Shown here: piece by piece, positions 26,064-34,470 of the stretch | Numbering within the stretch: the stretch's first letter is position 1 | How the letters are laid out: each line of letters begins with the position of its first letter | DNA from: UBA3871 sp041797745 | Lineage (GTDB): Bacteria; Bacillota; Clostridia; Peptostreptococcales; Anaerovoracaceae | Assembly (NCBI GenBank): GCA_041797745.1 | Contig: JBHBZU010000054.1 | Span: 1 to 64,000 of the forward strand | DNA length: 64,000 nucleotides | Direction: 5' to 3' | Position numbers and translations under genes: made by a program | Notes under the pieces: generated by a model | Databases searched by the model: none | Seen by the model: the letters and a program-made list of their open reading frames with translations, nothing else | Told to the model about the DNA's origin: nothing

Positions 26064-27273
26064 ATTAAGCAGTTATGAAAAATTTATTTATTACACAGCA
26101 GCTTTTATTTTGGCAGAGGCTATGGCTATATTATTTTTTGATAATTGGGTTTTGGGAATAATAATTACACCCCTTGCTTATGTGGCAAAATCAGGTTTTG
26201 AAAATTTCATGGCAGGTAGAAGACTTTATAAACTTAGAACTGAATTTATAGATTTTCTTTACAGTATATCGGCGTCTGTGGCAGCGGGTGTACATATGCA
26301 AGAAGCTTTAGAGGAAGCAAGGGATGAATTAAAGCTTATAGATAAAAATACCAAAGGAGATTTAATTGATAAAATATTTAAAAAATCTGCCGAAAAATCA
26401 GGGGTTATTTTACCCGAACTTGAGGAAATGCTATTTCGTATGGCTACCTGCAATGAAAATGAAAGAGTTTTACTTTATGATTTTGCTTCAAGGACGGGGC
26501 TTGATGACCTTAAAAATTTTGTTGAAAATTATTACAGCTGTAGAGACAGCGGTGGAAATTTAGTTGAAACTGTTAACCGCTCTGTGCAAATTATCACGGA
26601 TAAACTTTTGATTGAAAAGGATATGAAAACGTTAATATCTCAAAAGGTATTTGAGGGGCGTCTTATTGCCGTACTGCCTCCTGCCATAATTTTTTGTCTG
26701 CGGATTGCGTCACCTGAATATATGGTACCGCTTTACAATACGGTAGTTGGAAGACTTATTATGCTGATATCTGCGGGAGCCATGGTATTTGCTTTTTATT
26801 ATGCAAATAGACTAAAGAAAGTGGTTTTTAAGGAAACTTTAGAAAGTGCCTTACCTGAATTTCTCAGCAGATTGTCTATGCTTTTAGGTTCAGGCATGGT
26901 GCTTCAGACGGCTCTTGAAAAACTGGCGACGGAAGAAAGTAAAACTCAAAATATTCTGCTTAACGATTTTAGAGAATTGTATTTTAGTGCGGTAAGAGAA
27001 AATTTGCCGGTGCTTTGGAAATTTAGAAGTTATGCAGTTCAAAAGGGCTCCAGAGAACTAATCAGATGTTGCGGTATCATGAGTGCGGGAAATAGTAAGG
27101 GAACGGAATTAGTTGAGAAACTGGAAAATGAATCAGCATTTATGTGGCATTCGGCAAAAAAACAAATAGAGGAAAAGTCAAAATTGGCTGAAACCAAAAT
27201 GACTTTTCCTATGTCTTTAATGTTAATCGTATTAATTTTAATAACTACGGCACCTGCGCTTATGGGGCTTTAG
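26038..27273 (+). CDS. Fused Tad platform protein, TadB and TadC modules in one chain
   Basis: 411 residues. The first half (about 1-265) has paired N-terminal TM segments, a soluble T2SF helical domain with ISASVAAGVHMQEAL and later two TM segments (about 205-260), as in TadB. The second half (about 270-411) has a second T2SF domain with LSRLSMLLGSGMVLQTAL and SAGNSKGTEL and ends in one TM segment, as in TadC. Normally these are two genes of about 300 codons each. ATG 26038 has AGTGGGG upstream and lies inside the tadA 3' end. The stop overlaps the convergent transglycosylase gene by 4 nt. Confidence 0.8.
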   Translation: MIKDYLIYELSSYEKFIYYTAAFILAEAMAILFFDNWVLGIIITPLAYVAKSGFENFMAGRRLYKLRTEFIDFLYSISASVAAGVHMQEALEEARDELKLIDKNTKGDLIDKIFKKSAEKSGVILPELEEMLFRMATCNENERVLLYDFASRTGLDDLKNFVENYYSCRDSGGNLVETVNRSVQIITDKLLIEKDMKTLISQKVFEGRLIAVLPPAIIFCLRIASPEYMVPLYNTVVGRLIMLISAGAMVFAFYYANRLKKVVFKETLESALPEFLSRLSMLLGSGMVLQTALEKLATEESKTQNILLNDFRELYFSAVRENLPVLWKFRSYAVQKGSRELIRCCGIMSAGNSKGTELVEKLENESAFMWHSAKKQIEEKSKLAETKMTFPMSLMLIVLILITTAPALMGL

Positions 27274-28190
27274 CCTTTGTTTTTATCGTCGAAATCAGTA
27301 TCTGTAAGGGCAGAAGCGATTTTAAGCATGGTGTATTTATTGTACTGATTTAACAGCTCCATATATCCGCCTGATTCATCCTTACCGGAGACAGCTTTAA
27401 GCATGAGATAATTATCATAGTATCCGGTACCGGTAAGAGAACGATAGGTTGCCATAAGCATATCCATGGCATTGCTCGGACTTGAATCAGTTGCATTGGC
27501 AGTTGCGTTGGTAATATTGTTATTTGTCTTTTTTATATTCGGTGAATTAGCGGCGAAAGCGGGTAAGGAATCGAGAACGGTGTTATTGCCATCGACAGTA
27601 ACCTTGCTTGCGGTTATATTCTGACCCATATAGTTGTAGATATTCTTTATGTAGGTTTGTGTGCTTTTGAAAGGAGGTACTCCGCCGTATTTTTTAACGT
27701 TTCCTGAACCTGCCTGATAGGCGGCAAGTGCCAGCTTAAGATTACCGTTGTATTGCTTAAGCTTACTGCTGATATATTTGGCACCACCCATAATATTTTG
27801 TTCAGGGTCGAAAGGATCTGAAACTCCCAAGGCCGCAGCGGTACTTGGCATTAGCTGCATGATACCTTTGGCGCCGGTGGAGGATACCTCTTTAACATTG
27901 AAGTTGGACTCAGCCTTTGCCATGGCTTTTAAGAGCTTTACGGGAACCCCATAGGTACTTGCAGCTTTTTCGAAGATGTCATCAAGATTTACTGTAGAAG
28001 ATGAGCCCTTTGACGCAGAAATATCATCAGAAGCAGCGGTAGGAACCGCAAGCTCTTCCTTTAGAACGGACTTAAAGTTTACAGCCTCCGAAGAAGCTGT
28101 CTCTTTGGAAGAAGCCTGAACCTTTCCAGAAGCTTGAACACCCTTTGCAAGAGTTTGATTTATTAAGTTGTTATCAATAATAACAGCCAT
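27270..28190 (-). CDS. SLT-type lytic transglycosylase without a signal peptide
   Basis: 306 residues. The SLT domain lies at about 75-190 with the catalytic glutamate in AMAKAESNF, then GAKGIMQLMPSTA and ALAAYQAGSGNV, the classical goose-lysozyme-like motifs. The N-terminus (MAVIIDNNLINQTLAKGVQ) is polar, with no signal peptide, followed by a Ser/Ala-rich linker to residue about 70. It cuts peptidoglycan, so it must leave the cell by another route. The C-terminal 110 residues are low complexity and Asn/Ser-rich. It is convergent with the Tad platform gene (4-nt overlap). GGGAGAA precedes the ATG. Confidence 0.88.
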   Translation of the reverse strand: MAVIIDNNLINQTLAKGVQASGKVQASSKETASSEAVNFKSVLKEELAVPTAASDDISASKGSSSTVNLDDIFEKAASTYGVPVKLLKAMAKAESNFNVKEVSSTGAKGIMQLMPSTAAALGVSDPFDPEQNIMGGAKYISSKLKQYNGNLKLALAAYQAGSGNVKKYGGVPPFKSTQTYIKNIYNYMGQNITASKVTVDGNNTVLDSLPAFAANSPNIKKTNNNITNATANATDSSPSNAMDMLMATYRSLTGTGYYDNYLMLKAVSGKDESGGYMELLNQYNKYTMLKIASALTDTDFDDKNKG

Positions 28191-28324
28191 ATAGTTCTCC
28201 CGTATAACAGCCTGAAACTTTCATTGAAATTACTAATTATAAACTATCAAATTATAACTTATGTGTCAATTAAATCTACATATACAAGACATATACATGA
28301 TAAACCCGAAAACCCACATATTCT

Positions 28325-28353
28325 TTGACATTTATCTAAATAAATAGTAAAAT
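28325..28353 (+). promoter_or_regulatory. Promoter of the cobalamin-riboswitch transcript
   Basis: TTGACA (28325-28330), 17-bp spacer, TAAAAT (28348-28353). Start of transcription near 28360, just before the riboswitch. Confidence 0.75.
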
Positions 28354-28359
28354 GAAGCT

Positions 28360-28560
28360 GTTACATTTAAGTGCTGATTTATAAGTCGGAGAATAGGGAA
28401 TTCGGTTAAAATCCGAGACGGTACCGCCACTGTGAAGCGGAGGATGTATGCAAAATACCATTGAGGTAACTTGAGAAGGTGCATATGTGCGAAGAAGCTA
28501 AGTCAGGAGACCTGCTTAAAAGTCAATTCTATCCTACGAGTATATGGATAGGGCTATTTT
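28360..28560 (+). ncRNA. Cobalamin (AdoCbl-type) riboswitch
   Basis: The conserved core is clear: GGTTAAAATCCGAGACGGT (28404-28422), CCGCCACTGTGAAGCGG (28424-28440) and AAGTCAGGAGACCTGC (28500-28515), the B12 box. The long middle part (28441-28499) would be the peripheral P6 extension. A hairpin CTATCC/GGATAG (28529-28534, 28546-28551) follows and is trailed by GGCTATTTTATT, so it may be the expression platform. It controls the lipoprotein CbiK gene at 28706 and probably the transport and biosynthesis genes after it. High coenzyme B12 would switch expression off. Confidence 0.93.
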
Positions 28561-28705
28561 ATTGCCTAAATAGAGTATTGCATGGCATTAAATGCCGAAG
28601 AAAAGGTTTAATCGGCGGTCATTTTATGTAACACTTCACATCTGTAATTTTAGGAAAAACCTAAAATATAAATTAATATTTCTTATTAAACGGAGGTACA
28701 TACAA

Positions 28706-29881
28706 ATGAACTCAACCTTAAAGAAACTCCTCGCTTTAACCATGGTATTATGCTTAGTATTTTGCATGATAGGCTGTGGTCCTGAGGAAAAACCTACAGT
28801 AGATGAAGATCAGGCAGCAGCTGATAATGTAGCGCAGCTCATTGACGCTATCTACGTACAGGAAAGAACTGACAAAACAGATGAACAGTGTATTGCGGCA
28901 AAGGAAGCTTGGGACGCGCTTACAGAGGCTCAGAAAGCATTGGTAGAGGGCGAAAATGCTGACCCTGACTACTTCGGTAGAGATACAGGTGACGCTTCTA
29001 AGGACGACCCAAGAAACGCTGATGACATTGGAAAAAATGAAATCCTTGTTGTAAGCTTCGGTACATCTTTTAATGATAGCAGAGTTGAAGATATCAAGTC
29101 CATAGAGGACGCTATTCAGGTAGCATACCCTGACTGGTCCGTAAGAAGAGCATTTACAGCTCAGATTATCATCAATCACATTCAGGCAAGAGACGGAGAA
29201 AAGATTGATAACATGGATCAGGCTCTCCAAAGAGCTATAGACAACGGTGTTGAAAATCTGGTTGTACAGCCTACACACCTTATGCGCGGTGCTGAATTTG
29301 ACGAATTATGCGAAGCAGTTGAAGCGGTAAAGGGACAGTTTAAGAAAGTAGTTGTTGCACAACCTCTGCTTGGAGCTGTCGGTGCCGACGGTGAGACCTT
29401 AAATGCTGATAAGGAAGCAGTTGCAAAGTCCGTAGTTGCAGAAGCGGTAGCAGATTCAGGCTTCAAAGATTTAGCAGAGACTGAAAAGGAAAGCATTGCT
29501 TTCGTATTAATGGGACATGGTACTTCTCACAATGCAAAGGTTACCTATACACAAATGCAGAACCAAATGAAGTCATTGGGTTACAAAAATGTATTTATCG
29601 GTACAGTAGAGGGTGAACCGGAAGAAACTTCCTGTGAAAGCTTAATCGAAACAGTTAAGGAAGCAGGTTATAAGACAGTTATTCTTCGTCCGCTCATGGT
29701 AGTTGCAGGCGACCACGCTAACAATGATATGGCAGGCGATGATGATGACTCATGGAAGAGCATGTTTACAGAATCAAAGAATTTTGATGAAATCAAATCC
29801 CAAATTTCAGGTCTTGGTAGAATCAAGGCAGTTCAGGATTTATATGTAGCACACACTAAGGCTGCTATCGCAGAACTCTAA
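28706..29881 (+). CDS. cbiK: Extracytoplasmic lipoprotein CbiK (sirohydrochlorin cobaltochelatase)
   Basis: 391 residues from the ATG at 28706, chosen because CGGAGG (28691-28696) fits and the longer frame from 28592 would bury a lipoprotein signal. The signal peptide ends in MIGC, with Cys24 as lipid anchor. Residues about 38-85 form a helical spacer. The chelatase domain (about 110-390) has SFGTSF, the metal-site histidines in QPTHLMRG, GHGTSH and VAGDHANND, all expected for CbiK. The enzyme puts Co2+ into sirohydrochlorin; on the outer face of the membrane the physiological metal and substrate are open questions. Directly after a cobalamin riboswitch and before a NEAT-like lipoprotein and an ABC importer. 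Confidence 0.9.
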   Translation: MNSTLKKLLALTMVLCLVFCMIGCGPEEKPTVDEDQAAADNVAQLIDAIYVQERTDKTDEQCIAAKEAWDALTEAQKALVEGENADPDYFGRDTGDASKDDPRNADDIGKNEILVVSFGTSFNDSRVEDIKSIEDAIQVAYPDWSVRRAFTAQIIINHIQARDGEKIDNMDQALQRAIDNGVENLVVQPTHLMRGAEFDELCEAVEAVKGQFKKVVVAQPLLGAVGADGETLNADKEAVAKSVVAEAVADSGFKDLAETEKESIAFVLMGHGTSHNAKVTYTQMQNQMKSLGYKNVFIGTVEGEPEETSCESLIETVKEAGYKTVILRPLMVVAGDHANNDMAGDDDDSWKSMFTESKNFDEIKSQISGLGRIKAVQDLYVAHTKAAIAEL

Positions 29882-29891
29882 TAAATATTTT

Positions 29892-29927
29892 TAGTGGTTG
29901 CGGAGACTCTCTGCAACCACTATTTTA
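29892..29927 (+). terminator. Hairpin terminator after cbiK
   Basis: TAGTGGTTGC (29892-29901) pairs with GCAACCACTA (29913-29922), then TTTTA. The T-run is short, so read-through into the next genes is likely; it may lower downstream expression rather than end the operon. Confidence 0.6.
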
Positions 29928-29950
29928 AGCATTAGGACAGGGTAAAAGAA

Positions 29951-30769
29951 ATGAATAAAAAACTTATAGCATTAATTATGATTATTATGTGGGTTATGAC
30001 GGTCTTTGCAGGCTGCAATGAATACGAAGAACCCGTGCCTTATGAAAAGGGAAATGCCCCTGTGGAAGATGGAGTTTATTCGGTAGATTTTGATACCGAC
30101 AGCTCCATGTTCCATGTAAATGAAATCTGCAATGGAAAGGGGACGCTTACCGTTCAAAACGGTTTCATGACACTTCACATCATAATGCCGTCAAAGAACA
30201 TTGAAAATCTGTTTTTAGGAACTGCCGAAGCTGCACAAAAAGATGGAGCGAAGCTCATCAATCCAACAACGGAAAAGGTTACCTACAGTGACGGAATAAC
30301 GGAAGAAGTATTTGCTTTTGATATTCCTGTTGAAATATTGGGTGAAGAATTTGATTTGGCTCTTATTGGAACTAAAGGAAAATGGTATGACCACAAGGTT
30401 ACGGTTTCAAACCCTGCTTCAAATACAGCTAAACTAAAAGCAGCTGATTTAGAGGATGGAGACTATACTGTAAGTGTGAGCTTAAAGGGTGGTTCAGGAA
30501 AGGCTACTGTTGAATCTCCGACAAAACTGACAGTTCTCGGAGGAGAATGTAAAGCTACTATAGTCTGGAGCAGTGAACATTATGAATATATGGTTGTTTC
30601 AGATACACAATATGATAAAATAAATAAGGATGGAAATTCCACCATGGAAATTCCTGTTGTGTTGGATGAGGATATGGAAGTAAGCGCTCTTACCACAGCT
30701 ATGAGCGAACCACATCTAATTGACTATACACTTCATTTTGACAGTGCCACTATAAAACAGGATATGTAA
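29951..30769 (+). CDS. Lipoprotein with two beta-sandwich (NEAT-like) domains
   Basis: 272 residues. The lipoprotein signal ends at FAGC (Cys22). Two tandem domains: about 36-150, starting VEDGVYSVDF, and about 165-270, starting LEDGDYTVSVSL and containing WSSEHYEYMVV. The DGxY start and the SxxYxYMVV strand resemble NEAT-type hemoprotein-binding domains, and relatives accompany iron/corrinoid ABC transporters in many Clostridia. It most likely captures a metal-tetrapyrrole at the cell surface and hands it to the adjacent BtuF-like protein or CbiK. The exact ligand cannot be read from sequence. Confidence 0.6.
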   Translation: MNKKLIALIMIIMWVMTVFAGCNEYEEPVPYEKGNAPVEDGVYSVDFDTDSSMFHVNEICNGKGTLTVQNGFMTLHIIMPSKNIENLFLGTAEAAQKDGAKLINPTTEKVTYSDGITEEVFAFDIPVEILGEEFDLALIGTKGKWYDHKVTVSNPASNTAKLKAADLEDGDYTVSVSLKGGSGKATVESPTKLTVLGGECKATIVWSSEHYEYMVVSDTQYDKINKDGNSTMEIPVVLDEDMEVSALTTAMSEPHLIDYTLHFDSATIKQDM

Positions 30770-30859
30770 ATTATTTACCATATCTTAAAATAGCATGGTC
30801 GAGCCTGTATAACGGGCAAACAAAGACTATGACTCCGTCAATATCAGGAGATATGATTT

Positions 30860-31996
30860 ATGAAACGAATTTTCATGCTGATTTTAGCCACAGTCATTAT
30901 GACGGGCATTTTTTCAGGATGTGAAAAACAAAAAACGGAAACTGACTCCATGAATCAGTGGAAACTTACGGAACGCATGAAACTGGATTATGCGACTGAG
31001 TTTTCAGTAGATTATTATGAGGGTGGATACAAATTAATAACACTGGCGGACGGCAGTAAATTTTTAACTGTACCAAAAGGCGCCAAGGTGCCAAAAGACA
31101 TCAGTTCAGACATAGTAATTTTACAGCAGCCTGTAAATAATATATATTTAGCGGCTACCTCTACTATGTGTTTATTTGACGCACTGGGCAGGCTCGATAC
31201 AATTCGTCTTTCCGGCACCAAGGAAGAGGGCTGGTATATAGACAATGCACGTAAAGCCATGTCAGAGGGGAAAATTCTTTATGCAGGTAAGTACAGTGAA
31301 CCTGATTATGAATTGCTTTTGAGCGAAGATTGCAGCATAGCAATAGAATCTATGATGATTGGGCACGCTTCGGAGGTAAAGGGTAAACTGGAAGAGCTGG
31401 GCATTCCTGTGTTTATGGATCAGTCCAGTTTAGAACATCATCCCTTGGGGCGAACCGAATGGATTAAACTTTACGGAGCTTTATTGGATGAAGAAGAAAG
31501 GGCAACCGAACTCTTCAACGAACAAAAAGAGTTCTTAAATGCTGTAGAAAAAGGAGAGGCAACAGGTAAGACTGTGGCGTTTTTCTACATCGGTTCTTCC
31601 GGAAATGTTGCAGTAAGAAAATCCGGAGACTACGTTAGTAAAATGATTTCTTTAGCCGGAGGAGAATATGTTTTCAGCAACATAGGAGATCCTGAAAAAG
31701 CAACGGCTACAGTAAATCTTGAAATGGAAAGTTTCTTCGCTACCGCTAAAGACGCGGACTATATTATTTATAACAGTACCATAGGTGGCGAAGTTAAGAA
31801 TATGAATGAGCTATTGGCAAAGAATAAATTACTTAAAGAATTTAAAGCCGTAAAAAACGGCAATGTGTGGTGTACCGATCAGAATATGTATCAGGAAACC
31901 ACGGGGCTTGGTGAAATGATTCAGAGCTTTAGGATGATTTTCACAGGAGAAGCAGATGATATGGAAAATTTGCCATATCTTTACAGATTAAAATAA
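30860..31996 (+). CDS. ABC transporter substrate-binding lipoprotein (BtuF/FepB class)
   Basis: 378 residues. The lipoprotein signal ends at FSGC (Cys21). The mature part is a periplasmic-binding-protein fold of class III: SDIVILQQPVNNIY, LDALGRLDTI and a C-terminal domain with EMESFFATAKDADYIIYNS. Class III proteins bind cobalamin, heme or siderophores; YEGGYKLITL near the start is common in the Clostridia group that goes with CbiK. TCAGGAG precedes the ATG. Permease and ATPase follow. Confidence 0.85.
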   Translation: MKRIFMLILATVIMTGIFSGCEKQKTETDSMNQWKLTERMKLDYATEFSVDYYEGGYKLITLADGSKFLTVPKGAKVPKDISSDIVILQQPVNNIYLAATSTMCLFDALGRLDTIRLSGTKEEGWYIDNARKAMSEGKILYAGKYSEPDYELLLSEDCSIAIESMMIGHASEVKGKLEELGIPVFMDQSSLEHHPLGRTEWIKLYGALLDEEERATELFNEQKEFLNAVEKGEATGKTVAFFYIGSSGNVAVRKSGDYVSKMISLAGGEYVFSNIGDPEKATATVNLEMESFFATAKDADYIIYNSTIGGEVKNMNELLAKNKLLKEFKAVKNGNVWCTDQNMYQETTGLGEMIQSFRMIFTGEADDMENLPYLYRLK

Positions 31997-31999
31997 ACG

Positions 32000-32035
32000 G
32001 CTGCCGCTCAAAGAGCGACAGCTTTGCTGTTATTT
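32000..32035 (+). terminator. Hairpin with weak T-run between binding protein and permease
   Basis: GCTGCCGCTC (32000-32009), AAA loop, GAGCGACAGC (32013-32022) with one mismatch, then TTTGCTGTTATTT. Could be a partial terminator that sets a higher dose of binding protein than permease. Confidence 0.5.
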
Positions 32036-32107
32036 AGGAAGAAAGTAAAAAATGTCTGAACTTGATAAATATTCAAATTAAGACAAAGAAAGGTAATTTT
32101 ATTGTAG

Positions 32108-33229
32108 ATGAGTGAACTGGGAATAAAAGAGGGTAGAACTTCTTTAAAATTGGGAAATACCGCTAGATTTTCTGCGGTTATGACGGTGTTTTTTTGTCTG
32201 TTTCTTTTAGGAGTAGTGTTAAACATAAATATCGGTTCTGTAGCTATAGGTACAGGAGATATATTCTCAATGCTTGGCAGGGGAGCAAAATATGGAATTG
32301 CTAATGCTTTTTCAGGTGGGGCATACAGCCGACAGCTTTCTGATTTAATGAAAGAATCTACAGAAAGTCAGATTTTATTCAGTATTAGATTGCCAAGAAT
32401 CCTTTTAGCTGCCATTTTGGGAGGAGCGCTTTCGGTATCAGGTTATCTGTTGCAGGTATTCTTTAGAAATCCAATAGCGGGGCCCTTTGTTTTAGGTATT
32501 TCTTCAGGCGCCAAAATGGTAGTGGGCATGACTATGATTTTCTTTGCACCAATGCTGAAAACCTTATCTTCCTTATCCATCATTTTTGCTGCCTTTATAG
32601 GCTCGCTGCTTATTACTTCAATAGTTTTGTTTTTCGCAAATAAGGTTCAGAGTATGTCCATGCTTTTGGTAATAGGCATTATGGTGGGATATATATGCAG
32701 TGCGGTTACGGATTTTTGCATTAACTTTGCAGAGGATCACGATGTAGTAAACTTAAAAAATTGGTCGATGGGCTCTTTTTCCGGAGCTAACTGGAATTAT
32801 GTCGGAGCGGCATTTCTGATATGTATATTCGGAATCATCGCAGCACTCCTGCTGTCAAAACCTATTTCGGCATATTCATTAGGCGAGAGCTATGCCAAGA
32901 GCATGGGGATTCATATCAAACCTTTTAGAATAATTTTGATTTTGATATCAAGCCTGCTGTCAGCTTGTGTTACTGCACTGGCGGGGCCAATATCCTTTGT
33001 TGGTATCGCAGTACCGCACATTACAAGAAGTCTGTTAAAATCTGCCAAAGCAATATACGTGATACCGTCATCCTTTCTTTGCGGTGCAGTCTTTTGTATG
33101 TTCTGCGACCTTATTGCCAGAACGGCATTTGCACCGACAGAACTTACCATTGGAACCGTTACATCGGTTTTTGGCGCACCGATAGTTATCTACATGATGA
33201 TTAAACGCCGTAAGTTGCGGGAGGAATAG
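32108..33229 (+). CDS. ABC transporter permease (FecCD/BtuC family)
   Basis: 373 residues with about ten hydrophobic segments. RLPRILLAAILGGALSVSGYLLQ and FRNPIAGPFVLGISSGA are the hallmark FecCD motifs; GPISFVGIAVPHITR near residue 300 is the coupling-helix region. It has an unusual insert of about 40 residues after TM1 (about 55-95). It forms the membrane channel for the upstream binding protein. Stop is 2 nt before the ATPase gene, so the two are coupled. Confidence 0.9.
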   Translation: MSELGIKEGRTSLKLGNTARFSAVMTVFFCLFLLGVVLNINIGSVAIGTGDIFSMLGRGAKYGIANAFSGGAYSRQLSDLMKESTESQILFSIRLPRILLAAILGGALSVSGYLLQVFFRNPIAGPFVLGISSGAKMVVGMTMIFFAPMLKTLSSLSIIFAAFIGSLLITSIVLFFANKVQSMSMLLVIGIMVGYICSAVTDFCINFAEDHDVVNLKNWSMGSFSGANWNYVGAAFLICIFGIIAALLLSKPISAYSLGESYAKSMGIHIKPFRIILILISSLLSACVTALAGPISFVGIAVPHITRSLLKSAKAIYVIPSSFLCGAVFCMFCDLIARTAFAPTELTIGTVTSVFGAPIVIYMMIKRRKLREE

Positions 33230-33231
33230 CC

Positions 33232-34341
33232 ATGAATATATTTTTTAAGACGGAAAATTTAGCAGTAGGATATAACGGAAAAAGTCTCATAAAAGATATA
33301 AATATATCCTTGGAAAAGGGTAAGATTCTCACTCTTATCGGGCCAAACGGCGCAGGAAAATCCACTATCTTAAAGTCTATTACAGGACAACTGGAAATGA
33401 TTGAGGGAGCGGTTTTCATGGAGGAAAGGGAGCTTTGCAATATTTCAGCTAAGGAGCTGGCTCGCAATGTGGCTGTATTTCTGACAGAACGCATACGTCC
33501 TGAACTTATGACCTGTGCCGAAGTTGTGGCTATGGGAAGATACCCGTATACTAACATGTTCGGCAAACTGTCGGAGGAGGACGAAAGGGAAGTTCATGAA
33601 GCCTTGCAGCGAGTTCACGGTTTGGATTTGGCAGGGCAGGATTTTATGACTCTTTCAGACGGCCAAAGGCAGAGGATAATGCTGGCAAGAGCCATATGTC
33701 AAAATCCAAAGGTGTTGATTTTGGACGAACCTACGGCATATCTTGATATAAGGTACAAGGCGGAGCTGCTGGAAATTCTCAAAGAACTGGCTCACAGCAG
33801 AGGTACCACCATTATAATGTCGCTTCATGAGATAGATTTGGCAATGAAAGCTTCGGACTACATTATATGCGTTAAGGGTGACAAGATAGCAGCTTACGGA
33901 ACACCTGAGAAAGTTACGGAAAATATCGGCATGGAAGAGCTTTACGGAATGTCTCAAGGCTCTTTCAATCTGTTGCTTGGCAGTATGGAACTGGCGAGGC
34001 CTTGCGGGGCGGTAAATACCTTTGTGGTGGCGGGAGACGGTTTTGGGATACCCATTTACCGCAATCTGCAGCGAAAGTCCATTCCCTTTGCTACAGGCAT
34101 TTTATATGAAAATGATGTGGATTTTCAAGTGGCAAAGGATTTGGGAAGTAAAGTTATCAGCAGCAAGGCATTTGAAATCATAGGTGAGGATGAGCTTGAA
34201 GAAGCAAAAGCCTGTGTTGAAAAATGCGAATTGGTAATAGATTCAGGTACGCCTATTGGAAGTTTGAATCAGGCAAATAAAAAGTTACTGGATTTTGCTA
34301 AAAATAAAGATATTCGGGTAATTAAATATAATCAAATATAA
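33232..34341 (+). CDS. ABC transporter ATPase (FecE/BtuD class) with C-terminal extra domain
   Basis: 369 residues. Walker A GPNGAGKST (near 37), signature LSDGQRQR, Walker B LILDEPTAYLD and the switch His in MSLHE. The ATPase core ends near residue 245. The remaining ~120 residues look like a small Rossmann-type domain (TFVVAGDGFGIPIYRNLQ, GILYENDVD); it is absent from E. coli BtuD or FecE but occurs in clostridial relatives, role unknown. The stop codon lies inside a run of 10-bp repeats. It completes a BtuFCD-like importer. Confidence 0.9.
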   Translation: MNIFFKTENLAVGYNGKSLIKDINISLEKGKILTLIGPNGAGKSTILKSITGQLEMIEGAVFMEERELCNISAKELARNVAVFLTERIRPELMTCAEVVAMGRYPYTNMFGKLSEEDEREVHEALQRVHGLDLAGQDFMTLSDGQRQRIMLARAICQNPKVLILDEPTAYLDIRYKAELLEILKELAHSRGTTIIMSLHEIDLAMKASDYIICVKGDKIAAYGTPEKVTENIGMEELYGMSQGSFNLLLGSMELARPCGAVNTFVVAGDGFGIPIYRNLQRKSIPFATGILYENDVDFQVAKDLGSKVISSKAFEIIGEDELEEAKACVEKCELVIDSGTPIGSLNQANKKLLDFAKNKDIRVIKYNQI

Positions 34342-34370
34342 TTAAATTTCATTAAATTTAATTATGCTAA
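34321..34370 (+). repeat. 10-bp tandem repeats across the ATPase stop codon
   Basis: Successive blocks ATTAAATATA, ATCAAATATA, ATTAAATTTC, ATTAAATTTA and a decayed fifth. The TAA stop (34339-34341) spans blocks 2 and 3. The first two blocks encode the last residues of the protein. Confidence 0.75.
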
Positions 34371-34470
34371 TTTAAAGAGCAATATAAAGGTTCGCTATTT
34401 TTAAGACCAAAACCTTTGTTTAAGGTAGTATTACAAAAATTTTGCTAAAGTAAATGAAAGAGGAATTTTG

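Noticed and set aside
28592..28705. N-terminal extension of CbiK from 28592
   Set aside because: It would put 38 mostly basic residues before a clear lipoprotein signal; CGGAGG fits the ATG at 28706, and the stretch follows the riboswitch.
34342..34470. Second cobalamin riboswitch before cbiA
   Set aside because: No B12 box or GCCACTG core; the gap is AT-rich repeats.
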